Of a stretch of 57,574 nt of DNA, positions 10,364 through 18,329 are shown piece after piece. Source of the DNA: an uncultured Bacteroidota bacterium (GTDB lineage: Bacteria; Bacteroidota; Bacteroidia; Chitinophagales; Chitinophagaceae); contig CAIVKC010000013.1 in the NCBI GenBank assembly GCA_903906365.1, positions 1 to 57,574 of the forward strand, written 5' to 3'. Below the pieces are notes generated by a model. That model searched no databases and had not been told where the DNA came from. It was given only the letters and a program-made list of their open reading frames with translations. Each line of letters starts with the position of its first letter. Position 1 is the stretch's first letter. Made by a program: the position numbers and the translations under genes.

Positions 10364-11209
10364 TTAGTTTACCGGTTTGGGACACTCCATAATGCCACGG
10401 CCATGAAAACGGTTTGCGCCGTTATTGATGGCTATGCTCACACGAATGCCTGAAAAATAATACCAGTCATTGGCATTGGAACTACCCCTTTTGGAATCAT
10501 CCACCGGATAATTCGGATTTCCGTTTTTGACCTGGTTGCCCCTGTAGGCCATTTGCACTGCTTCAGGGCCTCTTTCCCGAAGCAGGGTTGCCTGGTCCAC
10601 ATAAGTGGTACTGACATCATCGAGGTAATCGGTAAACAGTTTACGAAAACTGATTTCGTAGGCCAGGATCACATTGTCGGAGATGCGCAGTTTGATGCCT
10701 GCGCCAAAAGGAATGGCGAGCTGGGTTAGGGAATAATATTTCCTGCCCGGGTATTCGGGGAGCCCCTCTCCTTCCGTACTTAGGGGTCTTAAGTACACTT
10801 TCTGCTGCAGGGTATCATAGGCGTAGGGGTTGAAATGATACACAGCCAGGCCTGCAAATACGTAAGGTGTGAACCGCTTCTCGGTCAGATCAAAGAAATT
10901 GTATTCCCCGATGACATTCCATTCGGCAATTTTGGTTTGAAAACTCAAATTCCGGGGCTGGAGTTCGGGCTTATTGAATTTATCGGCCGCACCCAGGTGA
11001 CCGAGGTTGATACCGGAGAGCAGGGAAAAATGATTGGTCAGGTCGTACTGCAACCCCAGGCCAAAGGCTGCAAAAGACTGGTCAAGGGTGAAGGTCTTAC
11101 TTTGCAATTCACCGGAATAATTGGAAAAGCCGCCAAATACGTTCACATGCCATTGCGCCCGTGTCAAAACCGGACTGATTACCAACAGTATCAGATAGAT
11201 TCGTTTCAT
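10364..11209 (-). CDS. Outer-membrane beta-barrel protein, DUF6089-like
   Basis: A 281-residue protein with signal peptide MKRIYLILLVISPVLTRAQ followed by alternating amphipathic strands of an OmpA/OmpW-like eight-stranded barrel. Recognisable family segments are HVNVFGGFSNYSGELQ, AEWNVIGEYNFFD and the conserved extracellular loop with LPEYPGRKYYSLTQLAIPFG. The family is common in Sphingobacteriia and has no established function. It is transcribed on its own, with about 120 bp to the UbiD-family gene downstream. Confidence 0.85.
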   Translation of the reverse strand: MKRIYLILLVISPVLTRAQWHVNVFGGFSNYSGELQSKTFTLDQSFAAFGLGLQYDLTNHFSLLSGINLGHLGAADKFNKPELQPRNLSFQTKIAEWNVIGEYNFFDLTEKRFTPYVFAGLAVYHFNPYAYDTLQQKVYLRPLSTEGEGLPEYPGRKYYSLTQLAIPFGAGIKLRISDNVILAYEISFRKLFTDYLDDVSTTYVDQATLLRERGPEAVQMAYRGNQVKNGNPNYPVDDSKRGSSNANDWYYFSGIRVSIAINNGANRFHGRGIMECPKPVN

Positions 11210-11910
11210 TGATTTAATTTATTGACAATCAATCGTTAATAACTTAGTCTTGAGCAAGGAATTGGATTTCAGCCGCCTGACAGGAAAGAGGATAAAACAG
11301 CGGGTTTTTCAGGTTTGGCCATCTAACGCAACTATTACGCCAAATGTTGGTTTCCCGTTTGCCAAAAAAAAGTTAAACAATAATGGAAGAACAATACCCA
11401 GTTTATTAACCGACTGACTGACCCACAAGGGGCAACTTACTTCATTGTTTATTTTATACTTCCGGCATCCTTCCATTATCCGGTACTTTTCCCCTTCTGC
11501 CCTGACTTGCAAAAATAGGTGAAAGGAAGGGTTTTATCCCGGCCCAGTCCATTAGTACCCAAATCAGCCAGCAAAAAGGCAGGACTGTGGCCATCATTAT
11601 GATTAAAACCAGCTGAGCCTTTGAACGGCCCCCGCCAGCCCGAGCCATTTTTACGATGCCTTCGACAAAGACCCAAATCGGAATAGTTGGATTTACGTGA
11701 AGCAGGCAGATGGAATGGGGATTTATAGCATGCCGATAGCCCCCGGTGGGAAGCCGGTCAGGCTGTACCCGGTAAAGCTGATAAAGGTCAGCTTTCCGCC
11801 TGATACCGGTCATAACCCCCTGATATTTTGGAAGTATATTGAACTTTATTTTTATATTTTTACGGAGGATACCTGTTTTAAGGATCGCAAAAGTTTTTTT
11901 CCTGGTTAAG
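11210..11910. other. Intergenic region upstream of the kinase operon
   Basis: About 700 bp between divergent genes. A minus-strand frame (11454-11813) contains a hydrophobic stretch (LVLIIMMATVLPFCWLIWVL) but has no family resemblance, and I do not call it. The operator pair at 11774-11812 and the promoter of the kinase/REC-Crp operon are the only supported content. Confidence 0.6.
11774..11812 (+). promoter_or_regulatory. Paired TGA-N6-TCA operator before the kinase/REC-Crp operon
   Basis: Box 1 is TGATAAAGGTCA at 11779-11790; its arms extend to AAAGCTGA and TCAGCTTT, an 8-bp perfect inverted repeat with a 6-bp spacer. Box 2 is TGATACCGGTCA at 11801-11812. The repeat distance is 22 bp, two helical turns. 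This is the symmetry expected for a Crp/Fnr-family dimer, and the operon encodes such a protein, so autoregulation is the simplest reading. Box 2 is centred about 104 bp before the kinase ATG, further than at the other promoters. Confidence 0.6.
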
Positions 11911-13158
11911 ATGAATACAAATGTTCAGCAGTTTGAGGCGCTTTTTGATCATGCTACCATTGGTATCGTGGTCACAGATAAAAGTGGTCTGATAGTAAAT
12001 TTCAATCATTTCGCAGAATTCCAGTTTGGCTATTCAAAGCAGGAAGTACTGGGAAAAACAGTCGATATCCTTGTTCCCAAGGAGGTTTCCGGGCTGCACC
12101 ATAAACAGCGGGAAGGCTTTTACAATCACCCCGGTCCCCGGCGAATGGGAGAAGGCCGGGACCTATTTGCCCGCAAAAAGGATGGCAATAATTTTCCGGT
12201 TGAAATCAGCCTGAGCAATTACCAAATAAATGGAGAAATATTTGTCATAGCTTTTATCATAGACATCGCCGTTCGCAAGAAAAATGAGGCCATCGTCAAT
12301 GAGCAGAAAAGGGAACTTGAAAAAATCACTTACGAGGTCCGTAAACTAAATACGGAACTGGAGCAGAAAGTAGATTACCGAACCAAGATGCTCCGGGAAA
12401 CCCTCACCGAGTTGGAAAAATCCAAGGAAGAGCTGAACCAGGCTCTGGAAAAGGAAAAGGAATTGAATGAATTGAAGTCCCGGTTCGTTACCACCGCTTC
12501 CCATGAATTCCGAACACCGCTGAGTACCATTCTTTCATCTGCCTTTTTGCTTGAAAAATATAATGCCATCCATGAACCGGCCAAAAGGGAAAAACATATT
12601 CAGCGCATCAAGACCGCTGTAGCGGATATGAAAAATATCCTGGAAGACTTCCTTTCCCTGGGTAAATTGGAGGAAGGGGTTGTCCAGGTGAATCTCCAGG
12701 AATTTGATGGAACCGAACTGCTCGAGGAGATCCAGCGGATGACAACCGATGTTGAACTGATGCTCAAAAGAGGTCAGCAACTGAAAATAGAGCCTGCCGG
12801 ACAGGGAACCATACGGATTGACCTGCATCTCATGAAACATATTTTGGCCAACCTTATCCATAATGCCATTAAATTCTCCCCTGAAAACGCCCTGATCGAA
12901 GTGGGGTTCACACTTTCGGAAAGCGGCCTGGAACTTACCGTGAAGGACAACGGGATCGGCATCTCCGAGGAAGACCAGCAACACCTATTTGAGCGGTTTT
13001 TCCGGGCTAAAAACGCGCTGAATATCCAGGGAACCGGTCTTGGATTGCATATCGTGACCAAGTACCTGGAACTGATGAAAGGACAGATCAGCCTGAAAAG
13101 TAAACTGGAAGAAGGATCATCATTCACTATATTTATACCCAAATCCAACAGCAACTGA
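11911..13158 (+). CDS. PAS-domain sensor histidine kinase
   Basis: A soluble kinase of 415 residues. Start chosen at ATG 11911 (MNTNVQQFEALFDHATIGIV); the frame extends upstream to a TTG but without PAS homology. An N-terminal PAS domain spans residues 5-125 (FGYSKQEVLGKTVDILVP) and a coiled coil spans about 130-185. The HisKA box is SHEFRTPLSTILSS with the phospho-accepting His198. The ATP-binding domain has HILANLIHNAIKFSP (N box), DNGIGIS, and GTGLGLHI (G2 box). No transmembrane segment is seen, so the signal should be cytoplasmic, for example redox or oxygen through the PAS domain; no haem or flavin ligand can be assigned. The gene ends 1 bp before the REC-Crp gene, which is the obvious partner. 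Confidence 0.93.
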   Translation: MNTNVQQFEALFDHATIGIVVTDKSGLIVNFNHFAEFQFGYSKQEVLGKTVDILVPKEVSGLHHKQREGFYNHPGPRRMGEGRDLFARKKDGNNFPVEISLSNYQINGEIFVIAFIIDIAVRKKNEAIVNEQKRELEKITYEVRKLNTELEQKVDYRTKMLRETLTELEKSKEELNQALEKEKELNELKSRFVTTASHEFRTPLSTILSSAFLLEKYNAIHEPAKREKHIQRIKTAVADMKNILEDFLSLGKLEEGVVQVNLQEFDGTELLEEIQRMTTDVELMLKRGQQLKIEPAGQGTIRIDLHLMKHILANLIHNAIKFSPENALIEVGFTLSESGLELTVKDNGIGISEEDQQHLFERFFRAKNALNIQGTGLGLHIVTKYLELMKGQISLKSKLEEGSSFTIFIPKSNSN

Positions 13159-13159
13159 T

Positions 13160-14215
13160 ATGAAAAAAATATTGGTAATAGAAGATAATAGAGAAGTCAG
13201 AGAGAACATAGCGGAAATTCTTGAACTCTCCGGTTATGAAGTATATCAGGCCGGGGATGGAAAAGCCGGGGTGGAAATGGCCATGAAGGAAATTCCGGAT
13301 TTAATCATTTGCGATATCATGATGCCGGTCCTGGATGGCTATGGCGTACTTCACCTGCTGAGCAAACACAAAGAAACCTACGGGGTTCCCTTTATATTCC
13401 TGACGGCAAAATCGGAAAAAGCAGATTTCAGGAAGGGTATGGAACTCGGGGCTGATGATTACATGACCAAACCCTTCGATGGAATTGAACTGCTCAATGC
13501 CGTTGAAATCCGCCTAAAGAAGACGGAGTCCCTGCGCAGAACGGCCGGTGAAAACTCGGACCATGTAACCGAATTCATCAATTCTGCCAGAAAATCCGAG
13601 AATATACAGCTCATTTCCGATCAAAGAGAGGTCTATGATTTCAGAAAAAAGCAAATTGTCTACTCAGAAGGCCAGCGGCCAAAGGCGGTTTATTATATTA
13701 TCAGCGGAAAGGTGAAAATCTATAAGGCCAGTAAAGATGGAAAGGACCTCATCACCGGTATCAGCGGACCAGGCGACTTTTTTGGATACAACCATGTGCT
13801 GGAGCACACCAATTATACCGAAAATGTGCAGGTGCTTGAGGATGCGCAGCTCATGCTCATCCCGCGTGAGGATTTTATAACCCTGATTACCAATGATGCA
13901 CAGATAGCCCGGCAGTTCATCAAAATCATCACCAAGAATATCCTGGAAAAAGAAGAAAACCTGGTGAACCTGGCCTATAATTCACTGAGAAGAAAAGTAG
14001 CCTACGGCCTGGTGCAGGTCCTGGATAAATACAAAAAAGAGGAGAAAAATGAAATACTGGAATTATCCAGGGAGAACCTCGCCCAGGTAACCGGAGTGGC
14101 TACCGAGTCCCTGATCAGAACCCTCGCTGACTTTAAGTCTGAAAAACTAATCAACCTGGAGCCCGGAAAAATCATCATACTCAACGAAGAAAAACTGAGG
14201 GACCTGCCTTATTAA
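13160..14215 (+). CDS. Response regulator fused to a Crp/Fnr-type transcription factor
   Basis: A 351-residue three-domain regulator. REC domain 1-120: acidic pocket E8-D9, phospho-acceptor D52 (LIICDIMMPVLDGYG), T84 region (FLTAKS) and K102 region (YMTKPF). A cyclic-nucleotide-binding-like fold follows at about 150-270 (VYYIISGKVKIYKASKDG, GPGDFFGYN). The C-terminal Crp winged helix has the recognition helix VATESLIRTLADF, with E316 and R320 in the E-x3-R arrangement by which Crp/Fnr proteins read TGA half-sites. There is one Cys (51) in the protein, so no Fnr iron-sulphur cluster. Phosphorylation by the adjacent kinase probably replaces ligand sensing. The stop overlaps that of the convergent cco operon by 4 bp. 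TGA-N6-TCA box pairs in this window are likely targets. Confidence 0.92.
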   Translation: MKKILVIEDNREVRENIAEILELSGYEVYQAGDGKAGVEMAMKEIPDLIICDIMMPVLDGYGVLHLLSKHKETYGVPFIFLTAKSEKADFRKGMELGADDYMTKPFDGIELLNAVEIRLKKTESLRRTAGENSDHVTEFINSARKSENIQLISDQREVYDFRKKQIVYSEGQRPKAVYYIISGKVKIYKASKDGKDLITGISGPGDFFGYNHVLEHTNYTENVQVLEDAQLMLIPREDFITLITNDAQIARQFIKIITKNILEKEENLVNLAYNSLRRKVAYGLVQVLDKYKKEEKNEILELSRENLAQVTGVATESLIRTLADFKSEKLINLEPGKIIILNEEKLRDLPY

Positions 14216-14925
14216 GGCTTAGCAGCGCAATGCTGCGCCAATGAACCATTCGGGGAAATTACCGGACTCAGGTACGGTATTCCCAGGCCAAGCCCCCTGA
14301 GTATAAGCAGGGAGGCCAGCAATATCATCATCAGCGGATAAGCCCTCCTTATCCGCTGTCTCATGGATATGCTGACAAAATTCCCGAAAAAAGCAATGCT
14401 CCACATAACAGGCAGTGTTCCGAGTCCAAAAAAGACCATGAACACAATGGCGTGAAGGATACTTCCTGCAGCCACGGCGCCGGCAAGGGCCATGTATACC
14501 AGCCCGCAGGGCAGCAATCCGTTGAGAAGCCCTATGGAGAGCAGGGCGCTACGGCTGCGGCTTGCAAAAAGTCTGCCGATGGCAGCGCGAATACGCTGAA
14601 AAAAAGAAATAACCAGGTCGTTTCTTTCCCAGGCGGAAAACTTTCGGGGTGAAAGTACCATGACCAGTATAAAAGCCCCCAGCGTTACGGAGAGCATTTG
14701 CTGGTAGCCGAACAGGGCGACACTGTTGCCAATAATTCCTAAGATCAATCCAAAAAAGGAATAAGTGATGATGCGGCCGGCATTGTAGAGGAGGGACCCG
14801 ACCATTTTTGACCAGAAGTCGTCCTTTTGGAGCGGCAGCGACAAGGCAAGGGGCCCGCACATACCGATGCAGTGGAAACTGCCCAGCATTCCCATTACAA
14901 AGGCGGCCAATAGCAGGGCCGGCAT
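14212..14925 (-). CDS. Sulfite exporter TauE/SafE-type membrane protein of the cbb3 cluster
   Basis: A 237-residue inner-membrane protein with six or so hydrophobic segments. The first carries the motif FHCIGMCGPL, the signature of the DsbD-like/heavy-metal-transport branch found at the end of cco operons (often annotated CcoGHIS-associated). It probably helps copper or redox handling during oxidase assembly; this is inferred from family and context. The ATG follows the fixH stop without any gap, so translation is likely coupled. It is the last gene of the operon and ends convergently with the REC-Crp gene. Confidence 0.88.
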   Translation of the reverse strand: MPALLLAAFVMGMLGSFHCIGMCGPLALSLPLQKDDFWSKMVGSLLYNAGRIITYSFFGLILGIIGNSVALFGYQQMLSVTLGAFILVMVLSPRKFSAWERNDLVISFFQRIRAAIGRLFASRSRSALLSIGLLNGLLPCGLVYMALAGAVAAGSILHAIVFMVFFGLGTLPVMWSIAFFGNFVSISMRQRIRRAYPLMMILLASLLILRGLGLGIPYLSPVISPNGSLAQHCAAKP

Positions 14926-15357
14926 TTATAGTGTGATTTTTTGTTCGAAATAATAGCTGCTGCCCTCAACCTGCCAGCTGACATGCAGTTCATAGAGCCC
15001 CTTATCCCCGGAGGGAATGGTCATTTGAGCCGACCCCTCCAGTATGGAAAACTCCTGCCGGCTGTCCTTTTGCTCATCTGAGGGACAGTAAAGTTCCATA
15101 CTGCCTGTTATTTTCTTTCCTGCAAAAGTGGCGGGAAAATGCACGACCAGCAGGTTATTTATTATCTCAAATTTCACGGGCTCGGCCAGTGCATCTGCAC
15201 GCTTTACATCATCGATGCGTTGCTGGTATTTTAATTCACGGGCATAGTAATCAGGAGTTACCAGGTCCATTTTCTGGTTGGAGGACTTGATTACCAGGAA
15301 AAGAGTGCCGGCTACAAACAAGCCGTAAACGATCAGTATTTTGTATCCCCAGTTCAT
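14926..15357 (-). CDS. ccoH: FixH/CcoH family cbb3 assembly protein
   Basis: A 143-residue protein with one N-terminal membrane anchor (ILIVYGLFVAGTLFLVI) and a periplasmic beta-sandwich. The segment MDLVTPDYYARELKYQQRID is the conserved part of FixH proteins, which are required for stable cbb3 oxidase. It lies 11 bp downstream of ccoG and is fused end to start with the safE-like gene. The short length is normal for Bacteroidota FixH. Confidence 0.88.
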   Translation of the reverse strand: MNWGYKILIVYGLFVAGTLFLVIKSSNQKMDLVTPDYYARELKYQQRIDDVKRADALAEPVKFEIINNLLVVHFPATFAGKKITGSMELYCPSDEQKDSRQEFSILEGSAQMTIPSGDKGLYELHVSWQVEGSSYYFEQKITL

Positions 15358-15368
15358 AACCTGCTTAT

Positions 15369-16871
15369 TTAATTATAATTTTCAGGGCCTATAAAGGTGG
15401 CCTTGATGGTTTTGATTTTTTTGTTGTTTTCATACATCCCTATCTGCAGCATTGTTTTCCAGCTTTTTACATCCTTTCTATTCAAAATAACAAAGAACTG
15501 CAAATGGGAATATCCTTCCTTTTGTACTATCAAACTGGCACTACCCACATATTGGATGGTCCCGTCTATGTTTTCCAGCCTGAGCGTAAAGGGAATGTCC
15601 AGGTGGGTCTTGTTGGCCAGCTTCAGGTTATAGAGATTACTGATTCTTCCGTCGGGCAGGGAAGTATAGGTCATTCCGGCCGTTCTCATCAGCCTTGCAT
15701 CCAGATCAGTGCGACTAACCAGCAGAAAGGCCAGCAAGGACAGCAATAAACTCAATACAGCAATATATCCCTTGATGCGCGCATTTAATTTCAAACCAAC
15801 CCCGTTGGCAATGCTGTTTTCCGAAGCGTATCGAATCAATCCGGTGGGTTTGTTTATGCCAATCATGATGGCATCGCAGGCATCAATACAGGCCGTGCAG
15901 TTGACGCATTCCAACTGGGTTCCGTTACGGATATCAATGCCGGTGGGACAAACCCGCACGCAGGCTGCGCAATCAATGCAATCTCCATGCAATTTTGGCG
16001 GCTCAGACTGGTGAATCAGACCGGAGCCCGCCGAATCGGGAGCGGCCGTGTTACTGGAAAAATCTGCTGAATGCCCGGATTCCTGCTTGTGCCTGGCCCC
16101 CTGAATTTTACCCCTTGGCTCCCCCCGTATGCGGTCATAGGCTACCACGATGGAATTCTTATCAAGGAGCACACCCTGCAGCCTTCCATAGGGACAAACC
16201 ACAATACATGCCTGCTCCCTGAACCACCAGTAGACAAAAAAGAACACAGAGGTAAAAATGAGCAATGAAACCAGGGTCCCCACATGGGCAGCCGGGTCCT
16301 CCAGATAGCCCAGGAGCTGATCCATACTAATCAGGTAAGCCAGGAAAAAATTGGCAATAATAAAGGAAACCGCGAAAAATATGATGAATTTCAATACCCT
16401 TTTGCGGACCTTAACGCCAGTCCATCCCATTGACTTTAACTGCTTTTGCTGGGCGGAATCCCCGTCAATCCAGTATTCTATTTTACGGAAGACCATTTCC
16501 ATGAAAATGGTCTGCGGGCAGGCCCATCCGCAAAATATACGTCCAAAAACAACGGTAAACAGAATAACAAAGACCACAAAGGTGAGCATGGCGATGCCAA
16601 AAATGAAAAAGTCCTGGGGCCAGAATACCATACCGAATATGATGAACTTCCGGTCCAGTACATTGAGCATGAACAGGGGCTCATTGTTTACCTTAATAAA
16701 AGGAAGGGTAAAAAAAACGATCAGGTAAAATATGCTGAACCAGGTACGGAGTCGATATAACCTGCCTTTGGGCTTTTTGGGATTGATAAAGTTGCGTTTC
16801 CCTTCCTGGGAAATAGTGGCTACAGAATCCCTGTAACTTCCTTTTGCATCATGTATTTCTATTTCTTCCAT
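15369..16871 (-). CDS. ccoG: Cytochrome oxidase accessory protein CcoG (FixG/RdxA)
   Basis: A membrane-bound ferredoxin-like protein of 500 residues, implicated in copper reduction during cbb3 assembly. The start at 16871 (MEEIEIHDAKGSYRDS) is supported by an AGAGGAG ribosome-binding site 8 bp upstream; eight further in-frame residues lie before it. Four or five membrane segments include the conserved FGRIFCGWACPQTIFMEMVF, and an internal CPYGRLQGVLLDKNS follows. Two 4Fe-4S motifs are CIDCAACVRVCPTGIDI and CVNCTACIDAC. The C-terminal 120 residues are a periplasmic immunoglobulin-like domain. It lies 82 bp downstream of ccoP and is probably in the same transcript. Confidence 0.95.
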   Translation of the reverse strand: MEEIEIHDAKGSYRDSVATISQEGKRNFINPKKPKGRLYRLRTWFSIFYLIVFFTLPFIKVNNEPLFMLNVLDRKFIIFGMVFWPQDFFIFGIAMLTFVVFVILFTVVFGRIFCGWACPQTIFMEMVFRKIEYWIDGDSAQQKQLKSMGWTGVKVRKRVLKFIIFFAVSFIIANFFLAYLISMDQLLGYLEDPAAHVGTLVSLLIFTSVFFFVYWWFREQACIVVCPYGRLQGVLLDKNSIVVAYDRIRGEPRGKIQGARHKQESGHSADFSSNTAAPDSAGSGLIHQSEPPKLHGDCIDCAACVRVCPTGIDIRNGTQLECVNCTACIDACDAIMIGINKPTGLIRYASENSIANGVGLKLNARIKGYIAVLSLLLSLLAFLLVSRTDLDARLMRTAGMTYTSLPDGRISNLYNLKLANKTHLDIPFTLRLENIDGTIQYVGSASLIVQKEGYSHLQFFVILNRKDVKSWKTMLQIGMYENNKKIKTIKATFIGPENYN

Positions 16872-16953
16872 TTTCAATGCTCCTCTTGTTTTCAAAGGTA
16901 TATATAGAACCGGTGCAGGCTATGACCTGCACCGGCAAAAACGTACGAATTAA

Positions 16954-18123
16954 TCACTTAGCCTTTGTAGAAGAATCTGATTTGGCAGCGGGTGCGGCGG
17001 CGGCTCCCCCCGCCCCTGCTTCGGTAAACAAATCCCCCTGTGGGGCTTTGGGATTGGGGGGATTGGTGCCATGCAGGGTTTTGACATAACTGGCCAGGTA
17101 GCTGATTTCCTTTGGATTGAACACCGTGGCCCAGGATTGCATGCCCTTGTCCGGATAACCAACCTTGATGGAATGATAAATATCATTGAGGGATCCTTTA
17201 TGCAGCCAGTAATCGTCGGTCAGATTGGGTCCCGCCCCTCCTTCGCCCAGTTTGCCATGACAGGCCCAGCATTGCGATTGGAATATCTGCTTGGCTTTGG
17301 CAAGACCGGCCTCATCGGCCATTTTGATGTCATTTTCGTCGACTTTCTCGGTATTCTTGGATTCAAAAGCTTCTTTTTGAGCCTTGGCCTGATCCATTTC
17401 GGCAGTATATTCCTGCAAGGGTGTCTTTCCGGTTTCAAAAACATGGAAATTAAGCAGGTAAATAACGGCTACCACAATGGTAATATAAAAACCGTATTTC
17501 CACCAGGGTGGCAGGGCATTGTCCAGTTCCTGAATGCCGTCATAATTATGATCAAGCAGGTGATCGGCTTCCTGCTCCAGGGGCACGGCCTTTGTCAGCA
17601 CCTTTTTATCAAGGCTTGACCACCACTGGCGCGCGGCTGATGGCTGACTGACTTTTTCGTCCTCCGGAAATAATTCTGTATATATCCTGCGGATGGAAAA
17701 GATCATGAACAGGATGGCAATAATCTCCACTGCCGCAACAGCCGCAAACAGGTAAAAGGAAGTGGAAGAAATCCCGCCGTAATTGGGTATTTCCTTCACG
17801 GTGGCGGCCGCCTCAGTGCCCTGGGCCATACCGGATTGGGTGGACAGGGAAAGGGATGTCACCAGCAAAAGGATCAATATGGGTCCTGCGCCCTTGGACT
17901 TTTCCATCAGTTTCCGGCTTAAGGAAAGCAGCACCTGCCCAAGCCCCCAGATAAATACCGCCAGGATGGCCATTACAATCAGAAGCAGTATTTCCAGCTG
18001 GTTATAGGAAGATTGAACGGTTTTCTCTGCCGGTGATGCCGCGTCCTGCGCAAGGACTGTAGCTGCTGCACAAAAGACCGTCAAAGACAGAATCAGTTTT
18101 TTTATGAGATGAGTGAAACGCAT
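16954..18123 (-). CDS. ccoP: cbb3 oxidase subunit III CcoP, monohaem
   Basis: A 389-residue membrane-anchored cytochrome c. It starts with a signal-like helix (MRFTHLIKKLILSLTVFCAA), then three hydrophobic segments (residues about 40-65, 80-98 and 118-145), then the FixP/CcoP N-terminal motif NALPPWWKYGFYITIVVAVI. A single haem c site CWACH lies at residues 285-289, with GPNLTDDYWLHKGS and the axial-Met region GYPDKGMQSW. Proteobacterial CcoP carries two CxxCH motifs; this one has one, as is usual in Bacteroidota. The extra N-terminal helices are a lineage feature, possibly a fused small subunit. The gene is 11 bp downstream of ccoQ. Confidence 0.94.
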   Translation of the reverse strand: MRFTHLIKKLILSLTVFCAAATVLAQDAASPAEKTVQSSYNQLEILLLIVMAILAVFIWGLGQVLLSLSRKLMEKSKGAGPILILLLVTSLSLSTQSGMAQGTEAAATVKEIPNYGGISSTSFYLFAAVAAVEIIAILFMIFSIRRIYTELFPEDEKVSQPSAARQWWSSLDKKVLTKAVPLEQEADHLLDHNYDGIQELDNALPPWWKYGFYITIVVAVIYLLNFHVFETGKTPLQEYTAEMDQAKAQKEAFESKNTEKVDENDIKMADEAGLAKAKQIFQSQCWACHGKLGEGGAGPNLTDDYWLHKGSLNDIYHSIKVGYPDKGMQSWATVFNPKEISYLASYVKTLHGTNPPNPKAPQGDLFTEAGAGGAAAAPAAKSDSSTKAK

Positions 18124-18134
18124 ACTGTATTGAT

Positions 18135-18326
18135 TTATAAGGTTGAGTTAGTGAGTTCATCTTTTTCAAAAGGGATCCTGGAAAGCTCAGAGACCCTTTC
18201 TTTTCCCATTTTCTTTACCAGAACCAGCAGGACGACAAAGAAGATCAGGAAAATAAACAAGGATATCATTGGATAGATATTAGCGTTGTTTATCGTTTCT
18301 GCGTATTGTTTTATGAATTTGAACAT
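18135..18326 (-). CDS. ccoQ: Small cbb3 oxidase subunit CcoQ-like
   Basis: A 63-residue single-span protein: short N-terminus, a membrane helix (MISLFIFLIFFVVLLVLV) and a basic then acidic tail. Size, topology and position between ccoNO and ccoP identify it as the CcoQ/FixQ equivalent, which stabilises the complex. It lies 3 bp after ccoNO and 11 bp before ccoP. Confidence 0.85.
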   Translation of the reverse strand: MFKFIKQYAETINNANIYPMISLFIFLIFFVVLLVLVKKMGKERVSELSRIPFEKDELTNSTL

Positions 18327-18329
18327 GGC

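Noticed and set aside
11454-11813. A 119-codon minus-strand frame with a hydrophobic stretch
   Set aside because: It overlaps the operator pair and the frame has no domain or conserved look.
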